Assembly (NCBI GenBank): GCA_022486625.1
Contig: JAKVKH010000022.1
Coordinates: forward strand, 1 to 62,874
DNA from: Butyrivibrio sp.
GTDB taxonomy: Bacteria; Bacillota; Clostridia; Lachnospirales; Lachnospiraceae
Length of the DNA stretch: 62,874 bases
Direction: 5' to 3'
Part shown: one piece after another, positions 51,401 through 59,940 of the stretch
Position numbering within the stretch: the first letter of the stretch is position 1
How the letters are laid out: every line of letters begins with the position of its first letter
Made by a program: the position numbers and the translations under genes
Notes under the pieces: generated by a model
The model's database searches: none
The model's input: only the letters and a program-made list of their open reading frames with translations
Told to the model about the DNA's origin: nothing

Positions 51401-54400
51401 CTGTCCGGTATGTCTCCGGTTTCACCGTGATACTGTGCAGCGCTCCATCATATACTCCGCTGTATCCGGACGATGTAACTTTCAGTGTACCGGAAGCCGT
51501 CACCGTATAATCCGCATTCACTGTCTTTACATCATAATCACTGTCCTGCCTGCAGGATACCTGTACCGCGCCTGAATAATTGCCGACATCATACCCTGCC
51601 TTCGCAGTCGTGACTCCTTTTATGGCAAGCCTTTCCCGATCTTCTGCCGTGAATATCTCACCTGCCGTCACTTCATAATTACCTGATACATCTGCCGGCG
51701 CACTTCCGTACACACTGGATGCAGGCGTCGCTGAAAGTGTAAGCGGTGCAGGTGTGATCGTAAATTCTTTTGTCACTGTACCGGTATAATTACTGTCATC
51801 CGATAGCGCAGTATTCCCGTCTGCATCTGTCTCCACACGGCCCGCACTGATCACAACCTTGCCTGTGCCTGCATGAATATTGTCGGCATAGGTACAGGAA
51901 TAGTCGCCTTCATTCAATATATTGACGCTCTCACCATCGACCGTCTGCATATCTGCTCCGGTAATCTCCGGTGTCTTTGCCGTGGAATCATATTCTGCCG
52001 TGGGCACAGAGAACATATCCGCAGTAAGAGGCTTCTTCGTAATATTGACCGTCACCGGATCAACCGGCTGCAAATCATAGTCCGATGCCGCCATACCTGT
52101 GATCTGTGCCGCTCCGATCATGACAGGTTTTTCATCCCTTGCATTTGGCGAATAAAGTGTCCCTGTCGCTCCGGTCACAAGACGCACTTCATCCGTCCCG
52201 CAGATACCCTCCAGCGTTGCATCTTCTGTTGTAAGCTTTACCACTTTCGTTCCATCGTAAACACGATCCACCGCCGAAAGTCCATGTACGATAAGTGCCT
52301 TTGGTGCAATGCTGTATGTTGCAGTCATTGTACCGGTATAGTCATTTATTCCGGTCGCAGTCACAGTTATGGTGCCTGCATTGATCGTATTACCTTGGCC
52401 GCGTCCTGCATCAGCGTTTGTACTTCCGTAGCTCAGCGTATAGTCTGTTCCCTCAGTCAGTGTTTTTCCGGCTCTTGTAACTGTAACTGAAGGAATCTGC
52501 GATGCCGCATTGTAGGTAAAATGTGAAGTTCCAAGCGTCAGTGCAAAATTTTCTTCTGCTGTACCAAAATCAGTTGCCTTCCATGTCGCAGTTGCTGTGG
52601 AAGTAGCATCCATCGTAACTTCTGCACCCGGCTGATAAAGCTTACCTTCTACCGTCCATCCCGCAAAGGTCTTGCCGGAATTTGTAAGTCCGGAATTTGC
52701 CAGCAGTGCAGCTTTCGTACCAGAGAGGTAATATGTTTCATCCGAAGGTAGCGTACCTGTTTCACTTCCCTCTGCTGTACCTGACTTCGCATAGGTCAGT
52801 GTGTAATACTTCACCTCCTGCGTACTACCTGGTGCGACGCTGTCCACAGCCTTTTTTCCATCAACTGTTACCGCCGCTGCAGTATTATTATCTGTTACCA
52901 GTGTATAAGTGCCGATGCCGGAGCGGATCATGCGTGCATTGCCAAACAGTACCGTTCCCATATCCATAGGTGCACCGTCAAGTGTCGTTATTACCGTTGT
53001 TGTATAACGTGTAAAATTCACATCAATTGTATGATCTTCTCCGAAATCAGTTGTCTGCTCGGTTGCTTCTCCATTCACAAAGACAGTATAGGATATTTTA
53101 TCATTTTCCAATGACGTATACTGATATTTATCTCCGGAACTGCTCATGGAAAATGAATTACCATTATAATCACGCAATTCAACAGTATTCACGATGACAC
53201 CGGCAGACGAAATATTCACCGTATCCGTATGATATGCTACTACTGTAGTCATACCATAAGATGCCGTCCTGCCTGTATCCTCATCATCAATATAAATCTC
53301 AAACGGGCCGCAGTTCTGCTCTGATTTAAGCCGTACCAATGTATAGGTATTGTCACCATTATTCGTAAGTGAAGGTGCCTCTGTTCCTTCAAGATGTACC
53401 GATTCTGGTGTCTTGCCAGTCACCTTAACCCCGATCGTTTCATAATTAACAACTTTCGTTTCCCCTGCAGCAACAGTTCCGACATCCCTGCCATCAATCC
53501 GCACCATTTTATCCGTAGTATCCGTACCGGTAAGAATGTAGGTATTGTCTGCATTTGGCGTCACATCTGTACCACCAATCTGTATGGTTCCCTTGGATGA
53601 CGTTGACATTCCATCCAGGCGTACATCTACCTTATAGTTGTAATAAGCAACGGTTGCCGCATCCTGTCGATACTCTGAAACAGCAGTATCATCACTCCTG
53701 ATGCCTCCGACAGTTTCTGTCACTGCCGTAAAAGAAATATCTCCCCATGTTGTCTTATCTAACGTAATCTTTGCTCCTGCTGCATACCTCGTATTATCCG
53801 CATAAGTAAGCTCACTGCCTGATACTCCGCTTCTTGCAAACTGCTTCACCTGCCAGCCAAGGAAATATACACCACTGTCTGAATTTGAATACATTGGCAA
53901 AATAATCGTATTTCCTGCACCATATATATAAGTCATGGCATCAACCTGTGCTGCTCCTGAAGCAGAATTCACATCAAAAGTAATACTGTAAGTCGGATTT
54001 ACAGCAGTACTTACACCGCCACTGCCTCCTGTACTGCCTTTGTTTTCGCCTCCATTACCCCCTGCGCCAGGGCCGGTATAGTACCACTTATTATCCCTTG
54101 AAACGTATTTATTATCATAAACAGAACCAGAAATAGCAGTTGCACTTGCGCCTGCATTTGCGCCCTGCCCGGCACATATTGCTTTATTCATGTCAACACT
54201 TGTATAACTATTCACATAATATACACCACCAGCTCCACCGGCACCGCCGCCAGCTCCGCCGCCACCACCTCCTCCGATCTTACATCCTTCCTTTCCACCG
54301 GCTCCGGCTCCACCGCCTCCACCACCTTGGAAAATCCAGTAATCCGCGCTCCATTTTGCCAGTAAATAATTATGATAAAGTCCATCATAATTATTACCAC

Positions 54401-57400
54401 GATTATTCAGCATTTTGCTCTGACTGCCCGCCATTCCATAGCTTGCTGCCTTTCCTCCACATACCGCTACAACATTCAACGTATTTGAATATTTTATTAT
54501 TCCGGCTTTTTCACCATCCGTTCCGGGATTTCCAGCTCCGCCACTGCTGCCTCTTACCCATTTTGCATATTGATTATCGCCTGCCTCTGTCGGCGTATCA
54601 GACACTCCACCAGCAGCTGTTGTTACAGCCCCGCCTCCTCCGGTGCCGCCCTTACCGCCGATACCCGCTCCGGCTCCGCCGCCACCGTTTCCACCATTTC
54701 CACCATCTCCACCATGATTTAAAGGATTTGCATATCCGTAATCTCCGCCGTTCCCTCCGTCTCCTCCGTTAGCTGCATTGCCTCCAACTGCCTCAACTGT
54801 GCCGCTTCCGTACAAATTCAATGTTGCATCTGACGGTACATAAATACCTGCTCCGGCTCCACTTATACCCGATGCCGGTCCTCCTTTTGCTGTCAATGTC
54901 ACTCCCGAAGGAATATAAATATTGACTACAGCTTTATTTGCAATTGCAAGTCCATTTGCACCTTTAGTTCCGCTTTGATCATATATCAGATCAGATGTCA
55001 GATAATAACTGCCGTCCGAAAGTGTGCTCTCACTTCCTTTAAGCTCCGTCATTGCACTTCCGCTCTGCGTCTGAGAAACCGTATTGGCTGCAATATACTG
55101 TCCATTCCTATCAAGTATTTCAACCTTGATCGTGCATTCCTTATTTAAAGTCGGTGCAATAATTATCTCATTTCGCAGATAAGTTTGTGCTGTCAGCATG
55201 GACGCACAACTATTGAATGTAATTGTAGATGCTGATGCTATCTTCTTTCCTTCTGCATCAACAGAATTTTCATTTGAAACCGATACCCCGGTGTAATCTT
55301 CTGTTGTTACTGAATCTGCATTTTGAACGCTGACCAGTATATACTTTATTGACTGTTCTCCAGGATCAAAACCGCTGATCGCCAGATTCTTCATCATAAC
55401 ATATTGGCCATTGCCTCCTTGCGTACCTTTACTGTCAGTATTTACAAGTGTACCGATTTTCACTGTCGGCTTTTCATAATTTGCATAAAGTACAATATCG
55501 CGGGTGATCGGCTCTGAAAAATCAAATTGCGTATTAGGCTCAGTCATTGACGAATTCCATTTTGCTTCGCTCCAGCACGCAAACGTATAGCCACTCAGTG
55601 CTGCCTTTGAACTATCCGCCGGCATGACACAACCATTGCGTACATATACGCTCTTGCGTAATGTCAATGAATTACTGCTGTCTATGACATAAAACTTTAC
55701 ACTCCGTATCGTAAATGCAGCCGTCTTTGCCGTACTGTCTATTTTCGTCTGCATTGTATCAACAATACCTGATACCGTTACATCATATTTAAGTTCTGTA
55801 CTGTCTGCACCTTTATTCACAAGCACATGCTGTGCAGTATATTCTGTACCTGCGCTTATGAATTTATAACTCTCAATTCCATCATTCATCGTAACTGATA
55901 CAGTAGCAGGTGCCCCTGTCACTGTCACACCTGCCGTATAATAAACGATTTCTGCCTCATGCTTTGCAGACTGCGCTGATATACTCTTATGTGAATCCTG
56001 ACCATTTACCCACACTTCAAATGTATCATTCGTATTCTGTTGCATGATACTCTTATATACAGCCACATTTCCATCTGTCAATGCATATGAAAGAACTGCC
56101 GCTCGAATCCCAAATTCGTTTTTCAACACTACAGACGCATCTGTCCATGGTGCATCATCAGTTATGCTCACTGTCATTGTATAGAAATCTATCGTTTCCG
56201 ACTTATTGGAGTAGCTGATATCAGCACCTGTATCCACTCCATTCACATAAATATCATAAGCGCCCTCTGCAGCACGCAGGCTATCTGTATATTTCCCGTC
56301 TGTGCCCGAAAGTGTATATACTATAGATTCATCCCGTCTTAATGTAACAGTACCCGGAACTGCACTTTCTGAATCATCAAGCTTTGTCCTAATAATTATA
56401 CTGTTAAATACCACGCTTTCCGTTACTGTGAGATTACGGTTCGTTGCAACAAAAGACAGTATCTTTTCTGTTTTTCTGCCATTCACATAGATATCATAGG
56501 TACCATTCAAGACACTGTCACTTTGGTATGTACCTGTTACCCCTGTCTCAGAGATCGCATATCTGCAGATGCTTCCCTGATACAGCTGCACCTTCTGCCC
56601 GCCCCATGCTGCACCATCCCGCGTAAGAGTGACAATCGCAGTATTTTCTATTGCTTTCCACATGGAATAAAGCGTTACATCCGCATCATTTACCGGAACA
56701 CTTGCCCCCGCTGCATATGCGGTGCCGGTTCCGTCTGCCTTTGTATTCCAGCCAAGAAAATAGTAACCGTTTCTTACCGGTTTCGCCGGTGCTGTGAGCG
56801 CAGCAGTCCCTGCCGGAATATTTTCGGAATGTTCGAGACTTCCATTTCCATCACTGTCATAGCGGAAGATATGTGTTACCCCAAGTGTACCGGAAGTCCC
56901 GCATCCAAGAAGTACTGATTTCTGCAACACTGTATTGGCGGGAATGGAAAGATTTTTCCATGAAAATGCCAGCGTGGAATCAACATTGGTCTGATTTGCC
57001 CGGTAATCATTAAATACGTTGTCTTCATGTCTTTCGTATCTGCCTGTCCAGAGCGTACTTACATCAGTAACATGCTCTCCTGCATAATAGAAACGGAACT
57101 CTCTCGATCCATCAATCATGTCGACAAAATTTCCACCGGAATCTGATGTAATATTCAACCTGGTATAATCATTGTTGCCAATCTGAATATCCGCTGCCAC
57201 CCCAAGGTTGAAATGATTTACATCCGAGATACCACGGTTCCACAGAAAATATGAGTATCTGACGAAAGCTCCTTCAATGTCTGCTACCTGAGCAAGATAG
57301 AGGCTTCCGCTGATATTTCTGAAAATATCGCCTGAAACATTATTGCCTGTCGCATTTCCCGAACCGCTTGCATTTGCATCATTCAACTTATAATAAGTAC

Positions 57401-59798
57401 AAAATCCGCTGTTTCTATAGGTTGTCTTTACTTCGCTTCCATCAATCAGTCCCTGAGCATCGAGTCCTTTGCTGTTGATACTGTATTTCATCAGGCTGCC
57501 TGTCGCCGAAGTCACAGACCTGTTCCATTTTGCATAATATGTACCACCCGAAGAAGGGGATGATACCTGGTTTCTGTAATCTGCATCTGAATACCAGCCA
57601 ATAAAGCTGACAGTAGAATCTGCCACTGTCGGGGTCGGAAAACTGCCCGGATTTGTTGCTGATACATATTCATAACTGTTTGTATCTGATTTCTGCCAGG
57701 GTGCGCCTGCAATCTGTCCGCAACCCGTATACAGCGTGATGTCACCTGCCCCCATCAGAAGAAATACGGAAAATCCCGGCGTATTTGCCTCTACCGTATC
57801 TGACCTGTCATCTGCATCCGCATCAAGCACCGCTGCATTTCCTGCATCATCCACGTGATAGATCGAAAGGTCAGAGGTATCCCACTTCTCCGGATCAGGA
57901 TTTGAAAATGCCACCCGGACCTGTCCCTTTGTCTCATCAGGCTCAATTTCATTCCCATTTTTATCATAGATTGTAATGCTATAGGCATAAAGATCCCCCG
58001 TTTTTCCCGCTGCACCCCCGGAGACATCTTCCTTCTGTGCTGCGTCCTTTGCCGCCTTTGCATAACTCTCCAGTTTTGATTCATCTGTAATCCGCTTTGC
58101 CGTCATGGTTGACCCTGCTGGAAATACGCCGGGGTCTGCAGTTACCGTGATTGTAACACCATCTATGTTTGCTTCGTGTGAGAATGCTTCTCCCTTCTCT
58201 TTCAGCGGTTCAAAGCTGACAGTAATGCTATGGCTCTCCGCATCATAAACAGACATAAGTTTCCCGCCATCCTGATCCATAACAGAGAATTCCTCTGACG
58301 GAGTTCCGTCAAAGGTATAGCCTTCTGCAGCCTTCAGCGTCAGCACTGCCGTATAGGTATAGCCTGCCTCAAACTGTGCATCCGCAGAAACCGTTTCCTT
58401 TTCCGATTTCTCCTTTTCCTGTGTATCTGCCTCTTCTGTAGCCGCATCCTGCGTTGTTGCATTTATTGCGTTATTGCGATCTGCATTTTCTGTCTTTACT
58501 CTGCTCCAGGTGATGTCCGCTGTATACTGCCCGTCCGGATCCGCATAGGAATCTGCCGGCGTCTGGCCTTCTGCCGGGACATCCATGGTCAGCTGTGTAT
58601 CTGTCACGGTCTTCTGCGACGGCGTGATGGTAACTGTAATCTTCGGCGCTGTCACGCCGTCTGCAAGTGTATACCCTTCCGGTAATTCCGGTACATAGAC
58701 ATAGGTATTTCCGGGTGTTTCAGAAGAAAACCCACTACCGCTGCTCTGTGCAGGATCTATGCTCCAGGACACCTGCAGACTTTCTTTTTCTGTTGTCACC
58801 AGATCCTGCGTCTGTGCTGCTGTATCTGCTGCCGGCGTTACTTCCGGGGTCTGCGCTGCGGCATCTTCTGTCTGTGTCACTGCCGGAGTCTGCACTGCGG
58901 CATCCTCTGTCTGTGTCACCTCCGGGGTCTGCACTGCGGCATCCTCTGCAGGGGTCGCTGCCGGTGTAACACTCTCTGCTGCACGGGCCTGAATCGAGGG
59001 CAGGAGCAGATTCAGAAGTTCGTCTGCCATGCCGGTATCTGACGGCTGCGCATTCGGATCAGGTGTTGTTACCGGGGTGTGACTTTCCGGCGGCGTCGCA
59101 TTGTTATTGTTATCTTCCTTGTTTTCTTCTGTCGCAGGCTCCTCCTGCTGTACTTCTTCCGGTGCCGGATCGACCTTTGGGGTCTCCGCAGCCGGGTCTG
59201 CTGCAGGCTGTGTATCCGGAGTCTCAGGAGTAACCGTGGTTTCCGGCGCTGCAGGAGTTTCCGGTGTTTCTGGTGTAACTGTTGTCCCGGGTGTCGCAGG
59301 TGTTTCTGGTGTAACTGGCGTTGTCTGCTCCTGCGTTTTCTCTGCAGGAACTGTAGTTTCGGAAGTACCAGCATGCACAGTGACCGTCACCTCTGCTTCA
59401 ATGGTGCCGGGCAAACTGACTGCATCTGCTGTTTCTCCGCTCTTTACTTCCTGCGAAGCAATCTCTTCAGGCAGGGCAGTAAAGGAATTTACTACCCGTG
59501 TAACCTGTTCCTGTTTATTAAAGTCAGCAAATACCGTGAAATCTATACTGGTGAACACCAGCGTGAAACACATGGAAAGGGCCAGCACTCTTGCCAGCTT
59601 CTCTCTCACATGCATCTGAATAAACAGATGGAGAAAGAAATTATAGATAAAAATAAACACAACTGTAAGCATAAATACAGGATATTTCAAAAGCGGATGT
59701 TTTCTTCCCCATAAAGAAAGGGTATTGATTGTTCTCGCCTTTACTGCTCTCAGAAATTCTATTAATGCGTCTGCGTTCCATGTTGATTTACTCTTCAT
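42405..59798 (-). CDS. giant membrane-anchored MBG-repeat surface protein (5797 residues)
   Basis: One unbroken 17.4-kb gene. The N-terminus has a membrane helix (about 39-60) and a second hydrophobic, signal-like segment ending VFA near 91. Then come: a Pro/Thr/Glu-rich stalk (about 120-340, PETPxTP and QTEDAA repeats); InlB/Listeria-Bacteroides-type repeats near 690-760, 975-1045 and 1375-1445; a glycine-rich block near 1645-1925; roughly two dozen MBG-like beta modules from about 2430 to 5100 (YGX and YDG motifs, five W.YG modules with AKYG); a Thr/Ser-rich linker; and three C-terminal membrane helices in place of LPxTG. The ATG follows GGAGG. Probable adhesin or envelope scaffold; function inferred. 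It follows a two-component system. Confidence 0.9.
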   Translation of the reverse strand: MKSKSTWNADALIEFLRAVKARTINTLSLWGRKHPLLKYPVFMLTVVFIFIYNFFLHLFIQMHVREKLARVLALSMCFTLVFTSIDFTVFADFNKQEQVTRVVNSFTALPEEIASQEVKSGETADAVSLPGTIEAEVTVTVHAGTSETTVPAEKTQEQTTPVTPETPATPGTTVTPETPETPAAPETTVTPETPDTQPAADPAAETPKVDPAPEEVQQEEPATEENKEDNNNNATPPESHTPVTTPDPNAQPSDTGMADELLNLLLPSIQARAAESVTPAATPAEDAAVQTPEVTQTEDAAVQTPAVTQTEDAAAQTPEVTPAADTAAQTQDLVTTEKESLQVSWSIDPAQSSGSGFSSETPGNTYVYVPELPEGYTLADGVTAPKITVTITPSQKTVTDTQLTMDVPAEGQTPADSYADPDGQYTADITWSRVKTENADRNNAINATTQDAATEEADTQEKEKSEKETVSADAQFEAGYTYTAVLTLKAAEGYTFDGTPSEEFSVMDQDGGKLMSVYDAESHSITVSFEPLKEKGEAFSHEANIDGVTITVTADPGVFPAGSTMTAKRITDESKLESYAKAAKDAAQKEDVSGGAAGKTGDLYAYSITIYDKNGNEIEPDETKGQVRVAFSNPDPEKWDTSDLSIYHVDDAGNAAVLDADADDRSDTVEANTPGFSVFLLMGAGDITLYTGCGQIAGAPWQKSDTNSYEYVSATNPGSFPTPTVADSTVSFIGWYSDADYRNQVSSPSSGGTYYAKWNRSVTSATGSLMKYSINSKGLDAQGLIDGSEVKTTYRNSGFCTYYKLNDANASGSGNATGNNVSGDIFRNISGSLYLAQVADIEGAFVRYSYFLWNRGISDVNHFNLGVAADIQIGNNDYTRLNITSDSGGNFVDMIDGSREFRFYYAGEHVTDVSTLWTGRYERHEDNVFNDYRANQTNVDSTLAFSWKNLSIPANTVLQKSVLLGCGTSGTLGVTHIFRYDSDGNGSLEHSENIPAGTAALTAPAKPVRNGYYFLGWNTKADGTGTAYAAGASVPVNDADVTLYSMWKAIENTAIVTLTRDGAAWGGQKVQLYQGSICRYAISETGVTGTYQSDSVLNGTYDIYVNGRKTEKILSFVATNRNLTVTESVVFNSIIIRTKLDDSESAVPGTVTLRRDESIVYTLSGTDGKYTDSLRAAEGAYDIYVNGVDTGADISYSNKSETIDFYTMTVSITDDAPWTDASVVLKNEFGIRAAVLSYALTDGNVAVYKSIMQQNTNDTFEVWVNGQDSHKSISAQSAKHEAEIVYYTAGVTVTGAPATVSVTMNDGIESYKFISAGTEYTAQHVLVNKGADSTELKYDVTVSGIVDTMQTKIDSTAKTAAFTIRSVKFYVIDSSNSLTLRKSVYVRNGCVMPADSSKAALSGYTFACWSEAKWNSSMTEPNTQFDFSEPITRDIVLYANYEKPTVKIGTLVNTDSKGTQGGNGQYVMMKNLAISGFDPGEQSIKYILVSVQNADSVTTEDYTGVSVSNENSVDAEGKKIASASTITFNSCASMLTAQTYLRNEIIIAPTLNKECTIKVEILDRNGQYIAANTVSQTQSGSAMTELKGSESTLSDGSYYLTSDLIYDQSGTKGANGLAIANKAVVNIYIPSGVTLTAKGGPASGISGAGAGIYVPSDATLNLYGSGTVEAVGGNAANGGDGGNGGDYGYANPLNHGGDGGNGGNGGGGAGAGIGGKGGTGGGGAVTTAAGGVSDTPTEAGDNQYAKWVRGSSGGAGNPGTDGEKAGIIKYSNTLNVVAVCGGKAASYGMAGSQSKMLNNRGNNYDGLYHNYLLAKWSADYWIFQGGGGGGAGAGGKEGCKIGGGGGGGAGGGAGGAGGVYYVNSYTSVDMNKAICAGQGANAGASATAISGSVYDNKYVSRDNKWYYTGPGAGGNGGENKGSTGGSGGVSTAVNPTYSITFDVNSASGAAQVDAMTYIYGAGNTIILPMYSNSDSGVYFLGWQVKQFARSGVSGSELTYADNTRYAAGAKITLDKTTWGDISFTAVTETVGGIRSDDTAVSEYRQDAATVAYYNYKVDVRLDGMSTSSKGTIQIGGTDVTPNADNTYILTGTDTTDKMVRIDGRDVGTVAAGETKVVNYETIGVKVTGKTPESVHLEGTEAPSLTNNGDNTYTLVRLKSEQNCGPFEIYIDDEDTGRTASYGMTTVVAYHTDTVNISSAGVIVNTVELRDYNGNSFSMSSSGDKYQYTSLENDKISYTVFVNGEATEQTTDFGEDHTIDVNFTRYTTTVITTLDGAPMDMGTVLFGNARMIRSGIGTYTLVTDNNTAAAVTVDGKKAVDSVAPGSTQEVKYYTLTYAKSGTAEGSETGTLPSDETYYLSGTKAALLANSGLTNSGKTFAGWTVEGKLYQPGAEVTMDATSTATATWKATDFGTAEENFALTLGTSHFTYNAASQIPSVTVTRAGKTLTEGTDYTLSYGSTNADAGRGQGNTINAGTITVTATGINDYTGTMTATYSIAPKALIVHGLSAVDRVYDGTKVVKLTTEDATLEGICGTDEVRLVTGATGTLYSPNARDEKPVMIGAAQITGMAASDYDLQPVDPVTVNITKKPLTADMFSVPTAEYDSTAKTPEITGADMQTVDGESVNILNEGDYSCTYADNIHAGTGKVVISAGRVETDADGNTALSDDSNYTGTVTKEFTITPAPLTLSATPASSVYGSAPADVSGNYEVTAGEIFTAEDRERLAIKGVTTAKAGYDVGNYSGAVQVSCRQDSDYDVKTVNADYTVTASGTLKVTSSGYSGVYDGALHSITVKPETYRTDESIDIYYSTEAALTADNYTKGNTTDPVFKNAGTYTVYFYARSKNYTGTAGSNTVIIGKAPLTVAANTHMITYGQDAGNIAAESDYSNITVSGLMGSDTADSILSGSVSYTSNDYVKYGDAGTYTLIPEGLSASDYDISYQSGKLIVEPKKVTINWPSKTAFTYNGSEQGIAPTVSEPVNSDAVTVSCSGNVAVNAGNYTAKVEGLTGAKAMNYTFDATGADITKEWKIGKAENNWVTSLSLSGWTEGAKVNVPVAQAKYGALSDISYSYKKSTDTDDLYSADVPTTAGSYEVRATVPATENYEALVSTPVTFTIAAKTGEGEQTKNTVYATVESQTITYGEPVGKVTVKYTDAEGKAVDTAALGTLTGDLKYTTYYDNTVAGRRSAGTYVLMVTGQTSSTCNIVYAAGTLTVEPKELALAWPVTELPYSGTSQSVSADVTGTINEDRVSVSDYSGNTGTTVGTYTATATALGGTDAGNYKLPAATSHSWKIVKADNEFIITPSISGWTYGETASTPVGTAKYGTVTFRYQEAKEGIADWRIFNPVTDEVPTEAGKYRLIATVAAGDGYNILTGDTTEFTIAKAAVTVIAADASSAYGQAVKNPLTFSTAVLKGKLTAADITALKVTLTTDAAAGKQAGSYPITVNYTTNDNMVVSTVNGNYTITKAELSATVSPVSAVYDGRAHGIETPVIMAGGSAVTGVEVYYSTIPLTSQNYGGAETVSPTLTDAGAESVYYYITGDNYVPVTGNVNLEVTKKPVNVTARNTTVIYGEAGRNDGLICSGFVGADTAESLKLVPSYAYTYKGQPGSVYTPGSPAGEYDIAVSGLKAADYDFVYTAGIMTVAKKVLTDSMFSVTGDTYTYDGTEKKPSVTGTDGTDLLKTTDYTLTYSDNIHAGTNTAKVTVTAADAGNYTGNVTKVFSINPRKITYMAESATSVYNADLAALNFTITSGSMAGADDLQAEAVTTVKKGYAAGTYKGAVSVSCTANTDYDVTVETADYTVTDALLTVTEVPCTAVYDGAEHKPEVTVKTGRFLTYAKIYYSDQVTISSTNYADMTTVMPTFKAAGTHHVYYYALCDSYEPVSGEVDVVITKAPLTVTAPDRSVTYGESPVAMLAALGKDDLIFTGLVNNEKAADVIKDGNAPVFTTDYSQYAAAGKYGITPSGLASDNYELIYKPGTLTVNRKPVTFTWSAGTTLFYNGKEQGIDATVADKVQDADDVTAVCTENRRTATGNYTAKVTGLAGGAADNYEISAEEATAAQDWTISRASNSFTIEPSISDWTEGKSAATPVAAAKYGTAVFTYSDTQDGTYTSEIPTAAGSYYLKAAVPETANYGGIEEKVAFRVNARNDAIKTITIQAEDASVTYGEEYVPVFTEGSYTVTGLLAGQKLTDVTAGNGTIRTDYFAGSGTGVYQLIPGGLTANSGYEINYIPGKLTVGKKEVKLIWSADSFVYSGAAQSVTATVQGSDLCAGDSISITGYEYNETSKIRNTATDAGIYTAHAISFTGTNAENYTIGGNNVNHSWSITKAVSGTEASNSFTVQPSITGWVYGNSASEPTGTAKYGTVIYTYSSTKDGTYTTEKPQTAGNWYMKASVPGTDNYDEIESQPVGFIISKSHVSIVADDISSTYGMALSKLTYVQNGTIKAGDDLGIKLTTTATSTSKPGDYPITIAYTENANYEIETVGGTYSVTTSTSKLNVTASGAYVVYDGAQHGISVSVKGPDGRNVSGVTVYYSENELNDKNYGSGSTVSPMMISAGKKTVYYYVASDVYAPVTGSKDIEIAKKGVTVTAKDVSIMYGDTPVNNGVSYTAFANSETEGSLGLTPEYDISYAQYGDAGSYTITPKGLPTDGNYKYTYVKGVVTVVKKPVTFVWSQNGFTYDGTEKKVTATVRGTVGGDAITVATYTDNKKISVGTYTASVTGLAGIKASSYVINEGEVTAKHAWNIAGGTNYFTVAPSIADWMYGNTPAVPLGTAAYGNVKFLYCDTADGSYTETRPSRPGTYYMKARVDASDNYPLLESEAVRFKIAKGEIRVTANDITGKKGDAVQELTYDIAGNIVSGDQVDVSLSTTATAESVAGNYPIAVAVSADDALYDVIRVDGTYHITDIDITISADGVNTPYDGKMHSISVNATAAESKTVKIYYSETKLTDTSDLEHNADAVVTSPERNHPCSLLVYYYVVCDSQVFIGSKMLIITKAPLTVTAEDKEINQGDEPADNGVSYNGFAAGETEAVLTGMLKYSYTYSKGMADGNYEIRPSGLGSNDYDISYVSGTLMVKPVQQEVSISGIGVENAVYNAEPHKGYSGSPTALGGDMTEKDFTIIYKDAKGNVLADGAPTDAGDYSVTIAVPASNVYWKGSVSYNFTIAKKTITVQAQNQAILAGDTFTGLDPVYSGFEGTDTTATAIAEMGTVSVENADLTTAGKTAIKVKTKGTLADTVSGNYIFADMTIDGTLTIIRKADKTSDGDGTGKGVNLSENSGIVQTAVVQTGDLPTTELSTDLDVATARKLLSENEVNEVEEGADALIYLVMSETDEEDENEKDMIIQNLTSLAAGDNTVIGLYFDLSMFKKVGDNAPDKLSVTGTETTISIVLPAELLNTDTTKNRTYYIVYVHDGVVKKITPEYADGVLSFEADEFSTYSIAYADTVKESGGGGNSGTGNAQPGSTDTDTGAGTDTGAGTENTQNAESTADISAVPAVTVNPVSVTPAPVSATDQQTGANAPKTSVSNKESKSNKKGKGSTAEQSGSGKTVQDGTQGSGTENPDQGTKTETPTSEKSTTPVADITDDVSGEMQKQLEDGVKAVRKLDPEINAGPYVRVPEAQRKSVNKDGTVTFTVNVPKELQEKGRTFYLMAVDKAGKVHVFKNESLENGKITVTGDPDMTYQIIYEDNSTALAGMISGTGTLERANGKAVTVSTNHCFWHWIILLLGIGGALLEVIYRKKRKVVLTVLPLDPALMLLCLLLGWCLWDIPALAIGLVLILYGFIEGQKMVRQEREKED

Positions 59799-59843
59799 GC
59801 CTTCGCCTCCATGCATTACATTAGCGTATATCTATACATTTTT

Positions 59844-59878
59844 ATTATAATCCTGCGTGTATAACAAATGTATAACAG
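59844..59878 (-). promoter_or_regulatory. candidate SARP-type promoter of the giant surface protein gene
   Basis: On the minus strand two tandem 11-base repeats, CTGTTATACAT and TTGTTATACAC, abut each other and end seven bases before a perfect TATAAT. There is no -35 consensus at the right distance. SARP activators bind direct repeats with 11-bp pitch just upstream of the -10, and the gene's neighbour encodes a response regulator with a SARP-like domain. Start codon lies 45 bases downstream. Confidence 0.55.
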
Positions 59879-59940
59879 ATCCCTACCGCTTTATAATGTA
59901 TATCAGCTTTTTATAAAAAAGCGCAATTAAAAATTTCTGA

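Noticed and set aside
49347..54772. Open frames of 90-210 codons on the plus strand inside the giant gene
   Set aside because: They are low-complexity Cys/His/Leu-rich shadows of the repetitive minus-strand gene and lack ribosome binding sites.
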